From Defluviitaleaceae bacterium (GTDB lineage: Bacteria > Bacillota > Clostridia > Lachnospirales > WRAA01): DNA of 38,157 nt. A program made the translations under genes and the position numbers. How positions within the stretch are numbered: the first letter of the stretch is position 1; every line of letters starts with the position of its first letter. The notes beneath the pieces are model-generated. The model was not told the DNA's origin. It made no database searches and worked only from the letters and a program-made list of their open reading frames with translations. The stretch spans positions 1 through 38,157 of the forward strand of contig WRAA01000001.1 of assembly GCA_009780445.1 (NCBI GenBank), in the 5' to 3' direction. Below are positions 24,677-31,700 of the stretch, piece by piece.

Positions 24677-24746
24677 TATATGCCAAGTACATCAAAGTTA
24701 CTGACGTAACAGTAAGAAGCAAGTACAACACTTCAAACATGGTCAT
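24660..24746 (-). CDS. Small hydrophobic holin-like toxin peptide (28 residues)
   Basis: This short minus-strand gene encodes MTMFEVLYLLLTVTSVTLMY followed by LAYKNTKK. Residues about 5-23 form one membrane span and the tail is basic, the pattern of the Gram-positive putative holin-like/TxpA-type toxins that insert in the membrane. A very strong AAAGGAGG stands eight bases before ATG 24746. A promoter with extended -10 lies at 24803-24832, and a terminator overlaps the stop. A convergent RNA from 24500 overlaps its 3' end. Together these make a type I toxin-antitoxin module likely. The peptide is shorter than most ORF cut-offs and easy to miss. Toxicity is inferred only from composition and layout. 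Confidence 0.65.
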   Translation of the reverse strand: MTMFEVLYLLLTVTSVTLMYLAYKNTKK

Positions 24747-24802
24747 AGGCCATTCCTCCTTTCGGAAGTCCGGCCACACAAGCCCCGCAATCTGCTTGCG
24801 CA

Positions 24803-24832
24803 ATTATAGCACATACATTATGGAAATAGCAA
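24803..24832 (-). promoter_or_regulatory. Promoter of the small toxin gene
   Basis: On the minus strand TTGCTA (24832-24827), an 18-base spacer and a perfect TATAAT (24808-24803) preceded by TGC (extended -10) predict a start near 24796. This gives a ~50-base leader to the toxin ATG. Confidence 0.72.
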
Positions 24833-24850
24833 GCCCGCGACAAACGCTGC

Positions 24851-24879
24851 TGGACAACGTTTAAGCAGGATGGTATATT
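24851..24879 (+). promoter_or_regulatory. Promoter of the aminopeptidase P gene
   Basis: TGGACA (24851-24856), a 17-base spacer and TATATT (24874-24879) lie 37 bases before the ATG, which itself follows GGAGG. The match to the housekeeping consensus is good. Confidence 0.65.
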
Positions 24880-24915
24880 ATATTGGAGTGAACAAATTAC
24901 GGGTTGGAGGGGCAT

Positions 24916-26703
24916 ATGACAGTTAGCGAGAGGACAGACGCGCTTAGGGCGCGCATGGCGCAGTGCGGTGTTGACGCGTATGTTGTGCCGTCGTCGGACA
25001 GCCACCAGAGCGAGTATGTCGGCGACAGCTTCAAGGCGCGGGAGTATATCACGGGCTTCACGGGTTCCGTGGGCGCGGCTGTTATTACGGCGGGTGACGC
25101 GGCCTTGTGGGTGGACGGGCGGTACTACATCCAGGCGGAACACCAGCTTGCGGGCAGCGGCGTGCGTATGATGAAGATGGGTGAGGACGGCGTGCCGAGC
25201 ATCACCTGGTATCTGCGCGGCGCGGTGAAGAGCGGCGGCAAGCTGGGTTTCTACGGCCGCACGATGGGCTACGAAGAGGGCGCGGGTTATGCGTCGGTCT
25301 GTGCGGAGAAGGGCGCGTCTCTCGAGTTTGCGCGGGATCTTGTGGGCGAAGTTTGGACGGATCGCCCGGGGGTGAAGTCCGCGCCGGTGTTCGAGCTGGA
25401 AGAGGCTTACAGCGGGGAGGCGCGGGCGGCCAAGCTGGCGCGGCTGCGCGCAAAGATGGAGGGCTTCGGCGCAAGCCGCCACGTGCTGGCCACGCTGGAC
25501 GACATAGCGTGGCTGCTGAACCTTCGGGGCGACGAGCCGGACAACAGGCCGCTATTTGCGGCGTACATGGTGCTGGACGCGTCATCGGCCGTGCTGTATG
25601 CCGACGAGGCGAAGTTCGGCGCGCAGATACGGGACGGCCTGCGCAGGGACGGCGTGACCATCGCGCCATATGACGCGGTGTACGCGGACATCGCCGCAAT
25701 CGCGGAGGGCGAAACACTGCTGATCGACCCGGACCGCGTGAACTATGCCCTTGCGGCAGGCGCGGCCTGCAAGCTTGTGAAGCATGCCAACCCGACGGTG
25801 ATGTTCAAGGCCTGCAAGAACGAGACGGAGCTGCGCAACATCCGCGCCGCGCACATCAAGGACGGCGTGGCGCAGACCCGGTTCATGCGCTGGATCAAGA
25901 CACACGCGGGGTTGCCCGGGGTGGACGAGATCAGCGCGGGGGAAAAACTCAGGGAGCTTCGCGCCGAACAGGAGGGCTTCATGTACCCCAGCTTCGGCTC
26001 GATTGTGGCGTACATGGAACACGCGGCCATCATCCACTACCGCGCGGAGCCGGAAACGGCCAAGGTTATTCTTGCGGAGCAGATGCTGCTGACTGATTCC
26101 GGCGGGAACTATCTTGAAGGCTCCACCGACATTACGCGCACTTACGCTCTGGGCGAAGTTTGCCTTGAGCATAAGGCGCACTACACTGCGGTTCTGCGCG
26201 GGCTTATCGCCTTGTCGCGTCTGAAGTTCAGGAGCGGCGCGGGCGGTTTTGCCATAGACGTGGCGGCGCGTCAGCCGCTGTGGGAGGCCGGGCTGGACTA
26301 TAACCACGGCACGGGCCACGGCGTGGGTTACCTCACCACGATACACGAGGCTCCGTGCAACATACGCTGGCAGATCCCCGCGGGCAAGCCCGTTCCGCCG
26401 GCCTTGGCCGAAGGTATGGTGCTGACGAACGAGCCGGGGGTGTACGTTGAAGGTTCCCACGGCATACGCCTGGAGAACGAGCTTGTCGTGCGCAAGGCGG
26501 AGCAGACGGCCTTCGGGCAGTTCCTGCGCTTCGAGACGATCACATTCTCGCCGTTTGACACGGACGCGATCCTGCCGGAACAGCTGACGGAGGGCGAACG
26601 CGCCTTCTTAAACGACTATCACAGGCAGGTGTTCGAGCTGATAAGCCCGCATCTGGACAGCAGCGAACAGGACTGGCTGCGCGAATACACCCGCCCTATC
26701 TAA
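24916..26703 (+). CDS. Xaa-Pro aminopeptidase (M24B family, three-domain form)
   Basis: This 595-residue cytosolic metallopeptidase removes N-terminal residues preceding proline. Two creatinase-like N-terminal domains (about residues 5-130 and 155-290) precede the pita-bread catalytic domain (about 300-530). The catalytic domain shows TDSGGNYLEGSTDITRT with the two metal-binding Asp, HGTGHGVGYLTTIHEAP with the metal His, NEPGVYVEG, HGIRLENELVV and FETITFSPFD with metal Glu residues. A C-terminal piece ends QDWLREYTRP, as in the long aminopeptidase P subgroup of about 590-600 residues. ATG 24916 is preferred over TTG 24904 because GGAGG lies five bases before it. It is transcribed alone from its own promoter. 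Confidence 0.93.
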   Translation: MTVSERTDALRARMAQCGVDAYVVPSSDSHQSEYVGDSFKAREYITGFTGSVGAAVITAGDAALWVDGRYYIQAEHQLAGSGVRMMKMGEDGVPSITWYLRGAVKSGGKLGFYGRTMGYEEGAGYASVCAEKGASLEFARDLVGEVWTDRPGVKSAPVFELEEAYSGEARAAKLARLRAKMEGFGASRHVLATLDDIAWLLNLRGDEPDNRPLFAAYMVLDASSAVLYADEAKFGAQIRDGLRRDGVTIAPYDAVYADIAAIAEGETLLIDPDRVNYALAAGAACKLVKHANPTVMFKACKNETELRNIRAAHIKDGVAQTRFMRWIKTHAGLPGVDEISAGEKLRELRAEQEGFMYPSFGSIVAYMEHAAIIHYRAEPETAKVILAEQMLLTDSGGNYLEGSTDITRTYALGEVCLEHKAHYTAVLRGLIALSRLKFRSGAGGFAIDVAARQPLWEAGLDYNHGTGHGVGYLTTIHEAPCNIRWQIPAGKPVPPALAEGMVLTNEPGVYVEGSHGIRLENELVVRKAEQTAFGQFLRFETITFSPFDTDAILPEQLTEGERAFLNDYHRQVFELISPHLDSSEQDWLREYTRPI

Positions 26704-26858
26704 ATTCTTCCCCAAAATTCACGGGCGAATGGGTTGTACGCTATGATTAAAACGATGCAATATACAGCATATTACCCGGAGTTGATATGTAGTTTCGTAA
26801 AATAAACACTCACGGCTTTCCGTTTTTTGTCAATTGCGCATATACCAGGCTGTTTTGC

Positions 26859-26902
26859 GGCTTCCGCAAGGGCATACATAATCCTTGCGGAAAGCCTTGT
26901 AT
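26859..26902 (+). terminator. Hairpin between aminopeptidase P and hprK, possible terminator
   Basis: GGCTTCCGCAAGG (26859-26871) pairs with CCTTGCGGAAAGCC (26883-26896), 13 bp with a single bulge and an 11-base loop, followed by TTGTATTTG. The T tract is short, so it may instead be a leader element upstream of hprK. The rest of the 26704-26945 gap shows only a weak ACGG/CCGT stem before a T6 run at 26812-26828 and a possible TTGTAT-18-TATTAT promoter at 26897-26926. Confidence 0.5.
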
Positions 26903-26945
26903 TTGTGGTAATCTGATAGATATTATTAGAGTGGGCGGGTGATGT

Positions 26946-27881
26946 ATGAGTTTGATAAAGCTGCAAGAGATCATCGACGAGTTTGAGATGACGGTTGTTA
27001 CGCAGAACACAGATATAACGTCGAAGGATGTTATGATATCGGAGGTGAACCGGCCGGGATTGCAGCTTGCCGGGTTCTACGATTATTTCAACCAGGACAG
27101 GCTGCAGATTATCGGCATGGTGGAGTATACATATCTGCGCAAGCTGGACAGCGCCCGGCGTGCCGAAACATTCCGCAAGCTGTGCGAGCATAAGTTCCCC
27201 GCGATAATACACAGCCGCGGGCTTACGCCGTTTCCGGAGCTTATGGAAGTGGCCGAGGAGCGCGGAGTGCCTGTGTTAAGCTGCGAGACATCCACCAGTG
27301 AGCTGATGGGCGAGCTGATACGCTGGCTGCGGGTGAAGCTTGCCCCGCGCACCACCATGCACGGTGTGCTGCTGGATGTATTCGGCGAAGGCATACTCTT
27401 GCTGGGCGAAAGCGGAGTGGGCAAGAGCGAGACCGCGCTGGAGCTGATACACCGCGGCCACAGGCTGGTGGCGGACGATTCCGTGGAGGTCAAGAAGGTG
27501 TCGAACCAGACATTGGTCGGCACATGCCCGGACATAATCCGCTACTTTATCGAACTGCGGGGCATCGGCATTATCGACGTGAAGCAGATGTTCGGTGTGG
27601 AATCCGTGAAGGACACGCAGACGATAGACCTTGTGATACAGCTGGAACTGTGGGACAAGAACAAGGAATACGACAGACTGGGCACCAGCGACGAGTTCAT
27701 AGACATCTTGGGCAATCAGGTGGTGTGCAACCGCATACCCATACGCCCCGGCCGTAACCTGGCGATAATCTGCGAATCGGCGGCGATCAACCACCGCCAG
27801 AAGAAGATGGGCTACAACTCCGCCCATGTTCTGTCGCAGCGCGTAATAGACAACATCAACAGCAACAGCAGCATACACTAG
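26946..27881 (+). CDS. hprK: HPr kinase/phosphorylase
   Basis: This bifunctional cytosolic enzyme phosphorylates Ser46 of HPr/Crh with ATP or pyrophosphate and removes it again; it is the sensor of carbon catabolite repression in Bacillota. Its 311 residues are the typical length. The N-terminal domain covers about 1-130. The kinase domain has the P-loop GESGVGKSE near residue 155, followed by HRLVADDSVEV. The HPrK signature LRGIGIIDVKQMFG follows, and the C-terminal helix includes NHRQKKMGYNSA. It is the first gene of a five-gene cluster ending with an HPr-like protein, its likely substrate. Confidence 0.96.
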   Translation: MSLIKLQEIIDEFEMTVVTQNTDITSKDVMISEVNRPGLQLAGFYDYFNQDRLQIIGMVEYTYLRKLDSARRAETFRKLCEHKFPAIIHSRGLTPFPELMEVAEERGVPVLSCETSTSELMGELIRWLRVKLAPRTTMHGVLLDVFGEGILLLGESGVGKSETALELIHRGHRLVADDSVEVKKVSNQTLVGTCPDIIRYFIELRGIGIIDVKQMFGVESVKDTQTIDLVIQLELWDKNKEYDRLGTSDEFIDILGNQVVCNRIPIRPGRNLAIICESAAINHRQKKMGYNSAHVLSQRVIDNINSNSSIH

Positions 27882-27897
27882 GATGTGGGAGAATAGC

Positions 27898-28803
27898 GTG
27901 TTCGACACAACATTGTTCCGGCAGAACTTTGAACCGCACAAGCTGCTTGTCGGCGAACCGATGAGCCGCCACACCACATTTTGTATAGGCGGCCCCGCGG
28001 CGGTGATGCTGTTGCCGGACTGCGCCGAGGATATCGTGACGGCGGTGGAGCTGGCGGGGTTTGTTGGTGCGCCGATATTTGTGACGGGCGGCGGATCCAA
28101 CCTTCTTGTGAGCGACAGCGGCATTAACGCTGTGGTTATCAAGCTGGGAAGGGACTTTGCGCGGGCGGAGTGTGAGGACGGGATTATCACGGCGCAGGCG
28201 GGTTTAAGCCTGGCCGCGCTTGCGGACACCGCGCTTGCGCAGGAGCTTGCGGGGCTTGAGTTCTCCGCGGGTATCCCGGGCAGCCTTGGCGGGGCGGTGT
28301 TCATGAACGCGGGCGCGTATGGCGAAGAGATGTCGGGCGTGGTGCAAAGCGTGCAGCTGCTGGAGCGCGGCGAGCTTGTTACGCGCGGCGCAGACGGGCT
28401 GGGCTTCGGCTACCGCACAAGCGGCGTGTTGACCGGCGGGGGAATCGTGCTTTCGGCAACCCTGCGGCTTGAGCCGGGCCGCCCGGAGGACATCCTGGCG
28501 AAGATGGAGGACTTGGCGGCGCAACGGCGCGACAAACAGCCGCTGGAGTATCCCAGCGCGGGCAGCGCGTTCAAACGCCCGCCCGGCCGCTTTGCGGGCA
28601 AGTTGGTGGATGACGCGGGGCTTCGTGGTTTCGCCGTAGGCGGCGCGCAGATATCGGTCAAGCACGCCGGCTTTATAATCAACACGGGCGGCGCGACGGC
28701 GCAGGATGTACGCGCGCTTATAGCACATGTGCAGGAGAGGGTGTTCAAGCTGTTTGGCGTGGAGCTGGAGCCGGAAGTAAGAATGGTGGGTGGCGGCGTT
28801 TGA
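27898..28803 (+). CDS. murB: UDP-N-acetylenolpyruvoylglucosamine reductase
   Basis: This cytosolic flavoenzyme reduces the enolpyruvyl group to make UDP-MurNAc, the second committed peptidoglycan step. FAD-binding motifs include TTFCIGGPA near the start, GGGSNLLVSDSGI and GIPGSLGGAVFMNAGAYG. The second domain has YRTSG, the catalytic-Ser segment PSAGSAFKRP, DDAGLRGFAVGGAQIS, HAGFIINTGGATAQD and a terminal LEPEVRMVG with the catalytic Glu. GTG 27898 is chosen because GGGAG lies six bases upstream, giving 301 residues. The in-frame ATG at 27883 is possible but has no good ribosome site. It follows hprK directly. Confidence 0.94.
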   Translation: MFDTTLFRQNFEPHKLLVGEPMSRHTTFCIGGPAAVMLLPDCAEDIVTAVELAGFVGAPIFVTGGGSNLLVSDSGINAVVIKLGRDFARAECEDGIITAQAGLSLAALADTALAQELAGLEFSAGIPGSLGGAVFMNAGAYGEEMSGVVQSVQLLERGELVTRGADGLGFGYRTSGVLTGGGIVLSATLRLEPGRPEDILAKMEDLAAQRRDKQPLEYPSAGSAFKRPPGRFAGKLVDDAGLRGFAVGGAQISVKHAGFIINTGGATAQDVRALIAHVQERVFKLFGVELEPEVRMVGGGV

Positions 28804-29690
28804 ACTTGGTGATAGTAACGGGGATGTCCGGTGCGGGTAAGAGCACCGCGCTGAAATTCCTGGAGGACATGGGCTTCTACTGCGCCGACAACATACCGCC
28901 GTCGCTAATGGCGGGCCTCACGCGGGAGGTGTCGGCGCACTACAACACCGCCGGGGAGGAGTATGTGCCGCGGCTGGCTATCGGCGTGGACATCCGCCTC
29001 AAACGCCTTTTTGAAGGTTTCGCCGAGGGGCGGCGGGAGATCGAGAAAGCGGGTTATCCCGTGAAGATCCTGTTCCTGGACGCCTCAGAGGATGTGTTGA
29101 TAAAACGTTATAAGGAGACGCGGCGCAGCCACCCTCTCGCGCCGCACGATCGTTTGGCCACGGGCATCGAGGCGGAGCGGGAACTGCTGCGGGAGATCCG
29201 CGCAAGGTCGGACTATATCATCGACACGACTCATGTGCTTACGCGGGATCTGCGCCGCAAGATGCGCGAAATCTTCTTCGAGGACAAAAGCTTCGATTCG
29301 CTCATCATCAACATAATATCCTTCGGATACAAGTACGGAATACCGACGGATTCAGACCTTGTGCTGGACGTGCGCTTCCTGCCGAACCCGTTCTACGACC
29401 TGAACCTGCGCAGGCAGACGGGCAACGACCCGGAGGTTGCCAAGTTTGTGATGGAGCGCGACGAGACGCGTATCTTCCTGGAAAAGTTCGGCTCCATGCT
29501 GGATTTTCTGATACCGCGCTATATTGCAGAGGGCAAGAACCAGCTTGTGGTGGCCATAGGCTGCACGGGCGGCAAGCACCGAAGCGTGGCAATTTCGTCA
29601 GCGATAGCAAATACTTTGCAGAAAAACGGGAATTCTGTTATAATAAGTCACCGTGACATCGAAAAAGACAGGGTGCCGATTATTGAATGA
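28800..29690 (+). CDS. rapZ: RNase adapter protein RapZ / YvcJ-type nucleotide-binding protein
   Basis: This 296-residue cytosolic P-loop protein belongs to the RapZ/YvcJ family. In Enterobacteria RapZ tunes small-RNA control of glucosamine-6-phosphate synthase; in Bacillus YvcJ hydrolyses GTP and affects competence. The Walker A GMSGAGKST is near residue 9, followed by YCADNIPPSL, a Walker-B-like KILFLDAS and RYKETRRSHPLA. The C-terminal domain has FLPNPFYDLNLR and IGCTGGKHRSV. It starts at TTG overlapping the murB TGA stop (TTTGA), and its stop overlaps the whiA start (ATGA). The yvcK/glmR gene that normally stands between rapZ and whiA is absent. Confidence 0.94.
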   Translation: MNLVIVTGMSGAGKSTALKFLEDMGFYCADNIPPSLMAGLTREVSAHYNTAGEEYVPRLAIGVDIRLKRLFEGFAEGRREIEKAGYPVKILFLDASEDVLIKRYKETRRSHPLAPHDRLATGIEAERELLREIRARSDYIIDTTHVLTRDLRRKMREIFFEDKSFDSLIINIISFGYKYGIPTDSDLVLDVRFLPNPFYDLNLRRQTGNDPEVAKFVMERDETRIFLEKFGSMLDFLIPRYIAEGKNQLVVAIGCTGGKHRSVAISSAIANTLQKNGNSVIISHRDIEKDRVPIIE

Positions 29691-30607
29691 GATCCTTCTC
29701 CGCAACAGTCAAGAGCGAACTTATGAGCGCGAAGGTTCCGGATACGCCGCGGCACTGTGTCCTGGCCGAGATGGCCGCGCTGATGCTTGGCGCGGGCAGG
29801 CCGGATTGCGGCGGCATAAGCCTGTCCGGCCACAACATACGGCTTGTGCGGCGTTTCGCGGAGCTTGCGGCGGCGGCCTTTGGGCGGCAGCCCGCCGTGT
29901 CGGTTGTGCCGGCGGCTGCGCACAGGGATGAACCACGCGCGGGGCGGCGGCAGCTGACATGCTCCGTGCAGGGTACCGGGCGCGAAATGCGTATCGCCGC
30001 AAGCGAACTTGCCGATGAAGCCCTGCTTGTGCGCGAATGCTGCAAGCGGGCGTATATCCGCGGGGCGTTCTTGGCGGGCGGCTCGCTTAGTGATCCGGCC
30101 AAGCACTATCATCTGGAGTTCACATGCCACGACAGCGGCTCGCTGAAGCTGCTGCGCTCCGCTGCGGAGTACCTGGGCGCGGATGTGCGCGTCACCCTGC
30201 GTAAGTCCGCGGAGGTGCTGTATGTGAAGGACGGCGAGGCTATTGCGCACTTGCTGAACATTATGGGCGCGCACAAGGCTATGATGGAGCTTGAGAACGT
30301 GCGCATACTAAAGGACGTGCGCAACAACGTCAACCGCAAGGTCAACTTTGAAACGGCCAACCTGTCGAAAACTGTCGACGCGGCTGTCTCACAGGTTGCT
30401 GACATACATTATATTCTCGATAGCGGCGAGTTTGGGCGGCTTTCGCAGAACCTGGCCGACGCGGCAAGGCTGCGCCTTGAATACCCGTCCGCCAGCCTCC
30501 GGGAAATCGGTGAAAGACTCTTGCCGGCCGTCAGCAAGTCGGCAGTGAACCATAGGCTACGGAAGATCAGCTGTATTGCTGAAAAGTTGAGAGGAGAACA
30601 GGGATGA
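29687..30607 (+). CDS. whiA: DNA-binding protein WhiA
   Basis: This 306-residue protein combines a LAGLIDADG-type homing-endonuclease-like core that lacks nuclease activity with a C-terminal helix-turn-helix. In Bacillota it influences division and chromosome segregation; in Actinobacteria it is a sporulation regulator. Visible features are FSATVKSEL at the start, YIRGAFLAGGSLSDP with the degenerate LAGLIDADG signature, and the HTH region LREIGERLLPAVSKSAVNHRL near the end. It overlaps rapZ and the HPr-like gene by ATGA on each side, so it is translationally coupled. Confidence 0.95.
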   Translation: MRSFSATVKSELMSAKVPDTPRHCVLAEMAALMLGAGRPDCGGISLSGHNIRLVRRFAELAAAAFGRQPAVSVVPAAAHRDEPRAGRRQLTCSVQGTGREMRIAASELADEALLVRECCKRAYIRGAFLAGGSLSDPAKHYHLEFTCHDSGSLKLLRSAAEYLGADVRVTLRKSAEVLYVKDGEAIAHLLNIMGAHKAMMELENVRILKDVRNNVNRKVNFETANLSKTVDAAVSQVADIHYILDSGEFGRLSQNLADAARLRLEYPSASLREIGERLLPAVSKSAVNHRLRKISCIAEKLRGEQG

Positions 30608-30849
30608 AGCAGAGGACGATTACAGTCATCACCAGCATCGACGCAAGGACAGCCGCGATGTTTGTGCAGACGGCGGGTAAATTCCAGAGTACCATCAAGA
30701 TTCAGCTCGACACCAAGGAAGCTAACGCCAAGAGCATCATGGGCATGATATCGCTGGGCATACTCGAAGGGAGTTCCATCGTTATTACCGCCGAAGGGGC
30801 GGACGAAGAGGACGCGCTGGAGAAGGCGTGTAACTTCTTCACGGAGTAG
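30604..30849 (+). CDS. crh: Crh-like HPr protein lacking the PTS active-site histidine
   Basis: This 81-residue protein aligns with HPr over its full length: FVQTAGKF, EANAKSIMGMISLGILEGS and a C-terminal DEEDALEKACNFF. The regulatory Ser46 segment NAKSIMG is preserved, but the phosphotransfer site TGLHARPA reads TSIDARTA, so His15 is Asp and the following Pro is Thr. It cannot carry the PEP-derived phosphate, but should still be phosphorylated by HprK, as Bacillus Crh (His15 to Gln) is. B. subtilis crh also lies after yvcL (whiA), which supports the name. Role inferred: HPrK-controlled corepressor in carbon catabolite repression. It is the last gene of the cluster, before a bidirectional terminator. 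Confidence 0.85.
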   Translation: MKQRTITVITSIDARTAAMFVQTAGKFQSTIKIQLDTKEANAKSIMGMISLGILEGSSIVITAEGADEEDALEKACNFFTE

Positions 30850-30863
30850 TAATGACTGCACAT

Positions 30864-30902
30864 AAAAATGCCGCTCCATCACACGATGAGGCGGCGTTTT
30901 TG
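30864..30902. terminator. Bidirectional rho-independent terminator between crh and csrA
   Basis: AAAAATGCCGC...CATC pairs with GATG...GCGGCGTTTTT around an ACAC loop (30864-30901). An A run on one side and a T run on the other let it end both the plus-strand whiA-crh transcript and the minus-strand flagellar transcript. Confidence 0.85.
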
Positions 30903-30929
30903 TGTGTATTAAGTTTGTGTGTATTAAGT
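30898..30929. repeat. Two tandem copies of a 16-base unit at the csrA 3' end
   Basis: TTTGTGTGTATTAAGT occurs twice in direct succession (30898-30913 and 30914-30929 approximately). The second copy contains the csrA stop codon and the first abuts the terminator. It looks like a local slip duplication. Confidence 0.6.
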
Positions 30930-31151
30930 AGGTAGCTTTAGCATGTCGGCGATGCGGCTCATGTCGAGCTGGGTTACGGCCTCCTTGTTAGACGCCGCAA
31001 TCTGGTCGAACACTTCCTGCCGGTGTACGGGAACGTTGCGCGGTGCTTTTATGCCGAGCCGAACATGGTCGCCGCGTATCGAAATCACAGTGACTTCGAC
31101 GTCGTCGCCGATCATTATTGATTCGCCCTTCTTTCGTGTGAGTGCCAGCAC
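30924..31151 (-). CDS. csrA: Carbon storage regulator CsrA
   Basis: This small dimeric RNA-binding protein represses translation by binding GGA motifs in leaders; in flagellated Bacillota its main target is flagellin mRNA. Its 75 residues start MLALTRKKGESIMIGDDVEV, with the RNA-binding LALTRKxGE strand, and continue VRLGIKAPRNVPVHRQEV with the conserved VHRxEV. It uses GTG as start with GGAGG seven bases upstream. It follows fliW by 34 bases; FliW sequesters CsrA when flagellin is scarce, so the two form a feedback pair at the end of the flgM-flgN-flgK-flgL operon. Confidence 0.97.
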   Translation of the reverse strand: MLALTRKKGESIMIGDDVEVTVISIRGDHVRLGIKAPRNVPVHRQEVFDQIAASNKEAVTQLDMSRIADMLKLPT

Positions 31152-31185
31152 GCGGCTTCCTCCTCTGGCTTAGAGCTGTACAGCC

Positions 31186-31659
31186 CTAGCTTACGTCTCG
31201 CGATTCCTGCATGATGCGGTGCCGGACGCTGTAGTCCTTGTTGGTGGCCAAGACCTGCTTGCCCATTTGGGTGCCGGCGTTGATAACTACGGGGGCGCAG
31301 AGGTTCACCGTCATGTTCTCCAGCTTTTCCGGCACGACTGCGATATTGCGCACGATCATGTCGTCCTCCGCGAAATCGCCCAGAGAATCCAGCGCGCCTT
31401 CCTCAAGCTCCGGGCTGTAGCCGGGCATAAAGAGGAAGGTGTTCAGCAGGATGAACGAGACCTCGCCGTCGTCCAGAGACTGCAACCAGAGGAACACGCC
31501 CGACGTATGCAGGGTGACCTCTGTGTCGTCTGCCGCGCTTTCGTTGTGGAACAGGACAAACTGCCTAAGATGCTCGAAGCCGGGCAGCCCTTCCTCGAAA
31601 GTGATTATCTTGCTCTCGTCAACATCTATCTCGCCGAAGTGGCGCGTCGTAAGTTTCAT
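31186..31659 (-). CDS. fliW: Flagellar assembly factor FliW
   Basis: This cytosolic protein binds either flagellin or CsrA and couples flagellin synthesis to export. Its 157 residues begin MKLTTRHFGEIDVDESKIITF and contain GLPGFEHLRQFVLFHN and the conserved C-terminal segment NLCAPVVINAGTQMGKQV. I prefer ATG 31659 because AAAGGA stands about eight bases before it; an in-frame ATG two codons earlier sits too close to the ribosome site. It lies between flgL and csrA, the usual order in Bacillota. Confidence 0.95.
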   Translation of the reverse strand: MKLTTRHFGEIDVDESKIITFEEGLPGFEHLRQFVLFHNESAADDTEVTLHTSGVFLWLQSLDDGEVSFILLNTFLFMPGYSPELEEGALDSLGDFAEDDMIVRNIAVVPEKLENMTVNLCAPVVINAGTQMGKQVLATNKDYSVRHRIMQESRDVS

Positions 31660-31700
31660 TTGCATGATCCTTTCCGAATGAGAGGGGTACGCGTACTGCT

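Noticed and set aside
24733..25482. Minus-strand ORF opposite the aminopeptidase start
   Set aside because: Arg/His/Ala-rich antisense translation of a clear M24B gene; it also runs over the toxin ribosome site and promoter.
26812..26828. Terminator ACGG-CTTT-CCGT followed by T6 after the aminopeptidase gene
   Set aside because: A four-base stem is too weak to call; mentioned only in the description of the gap.
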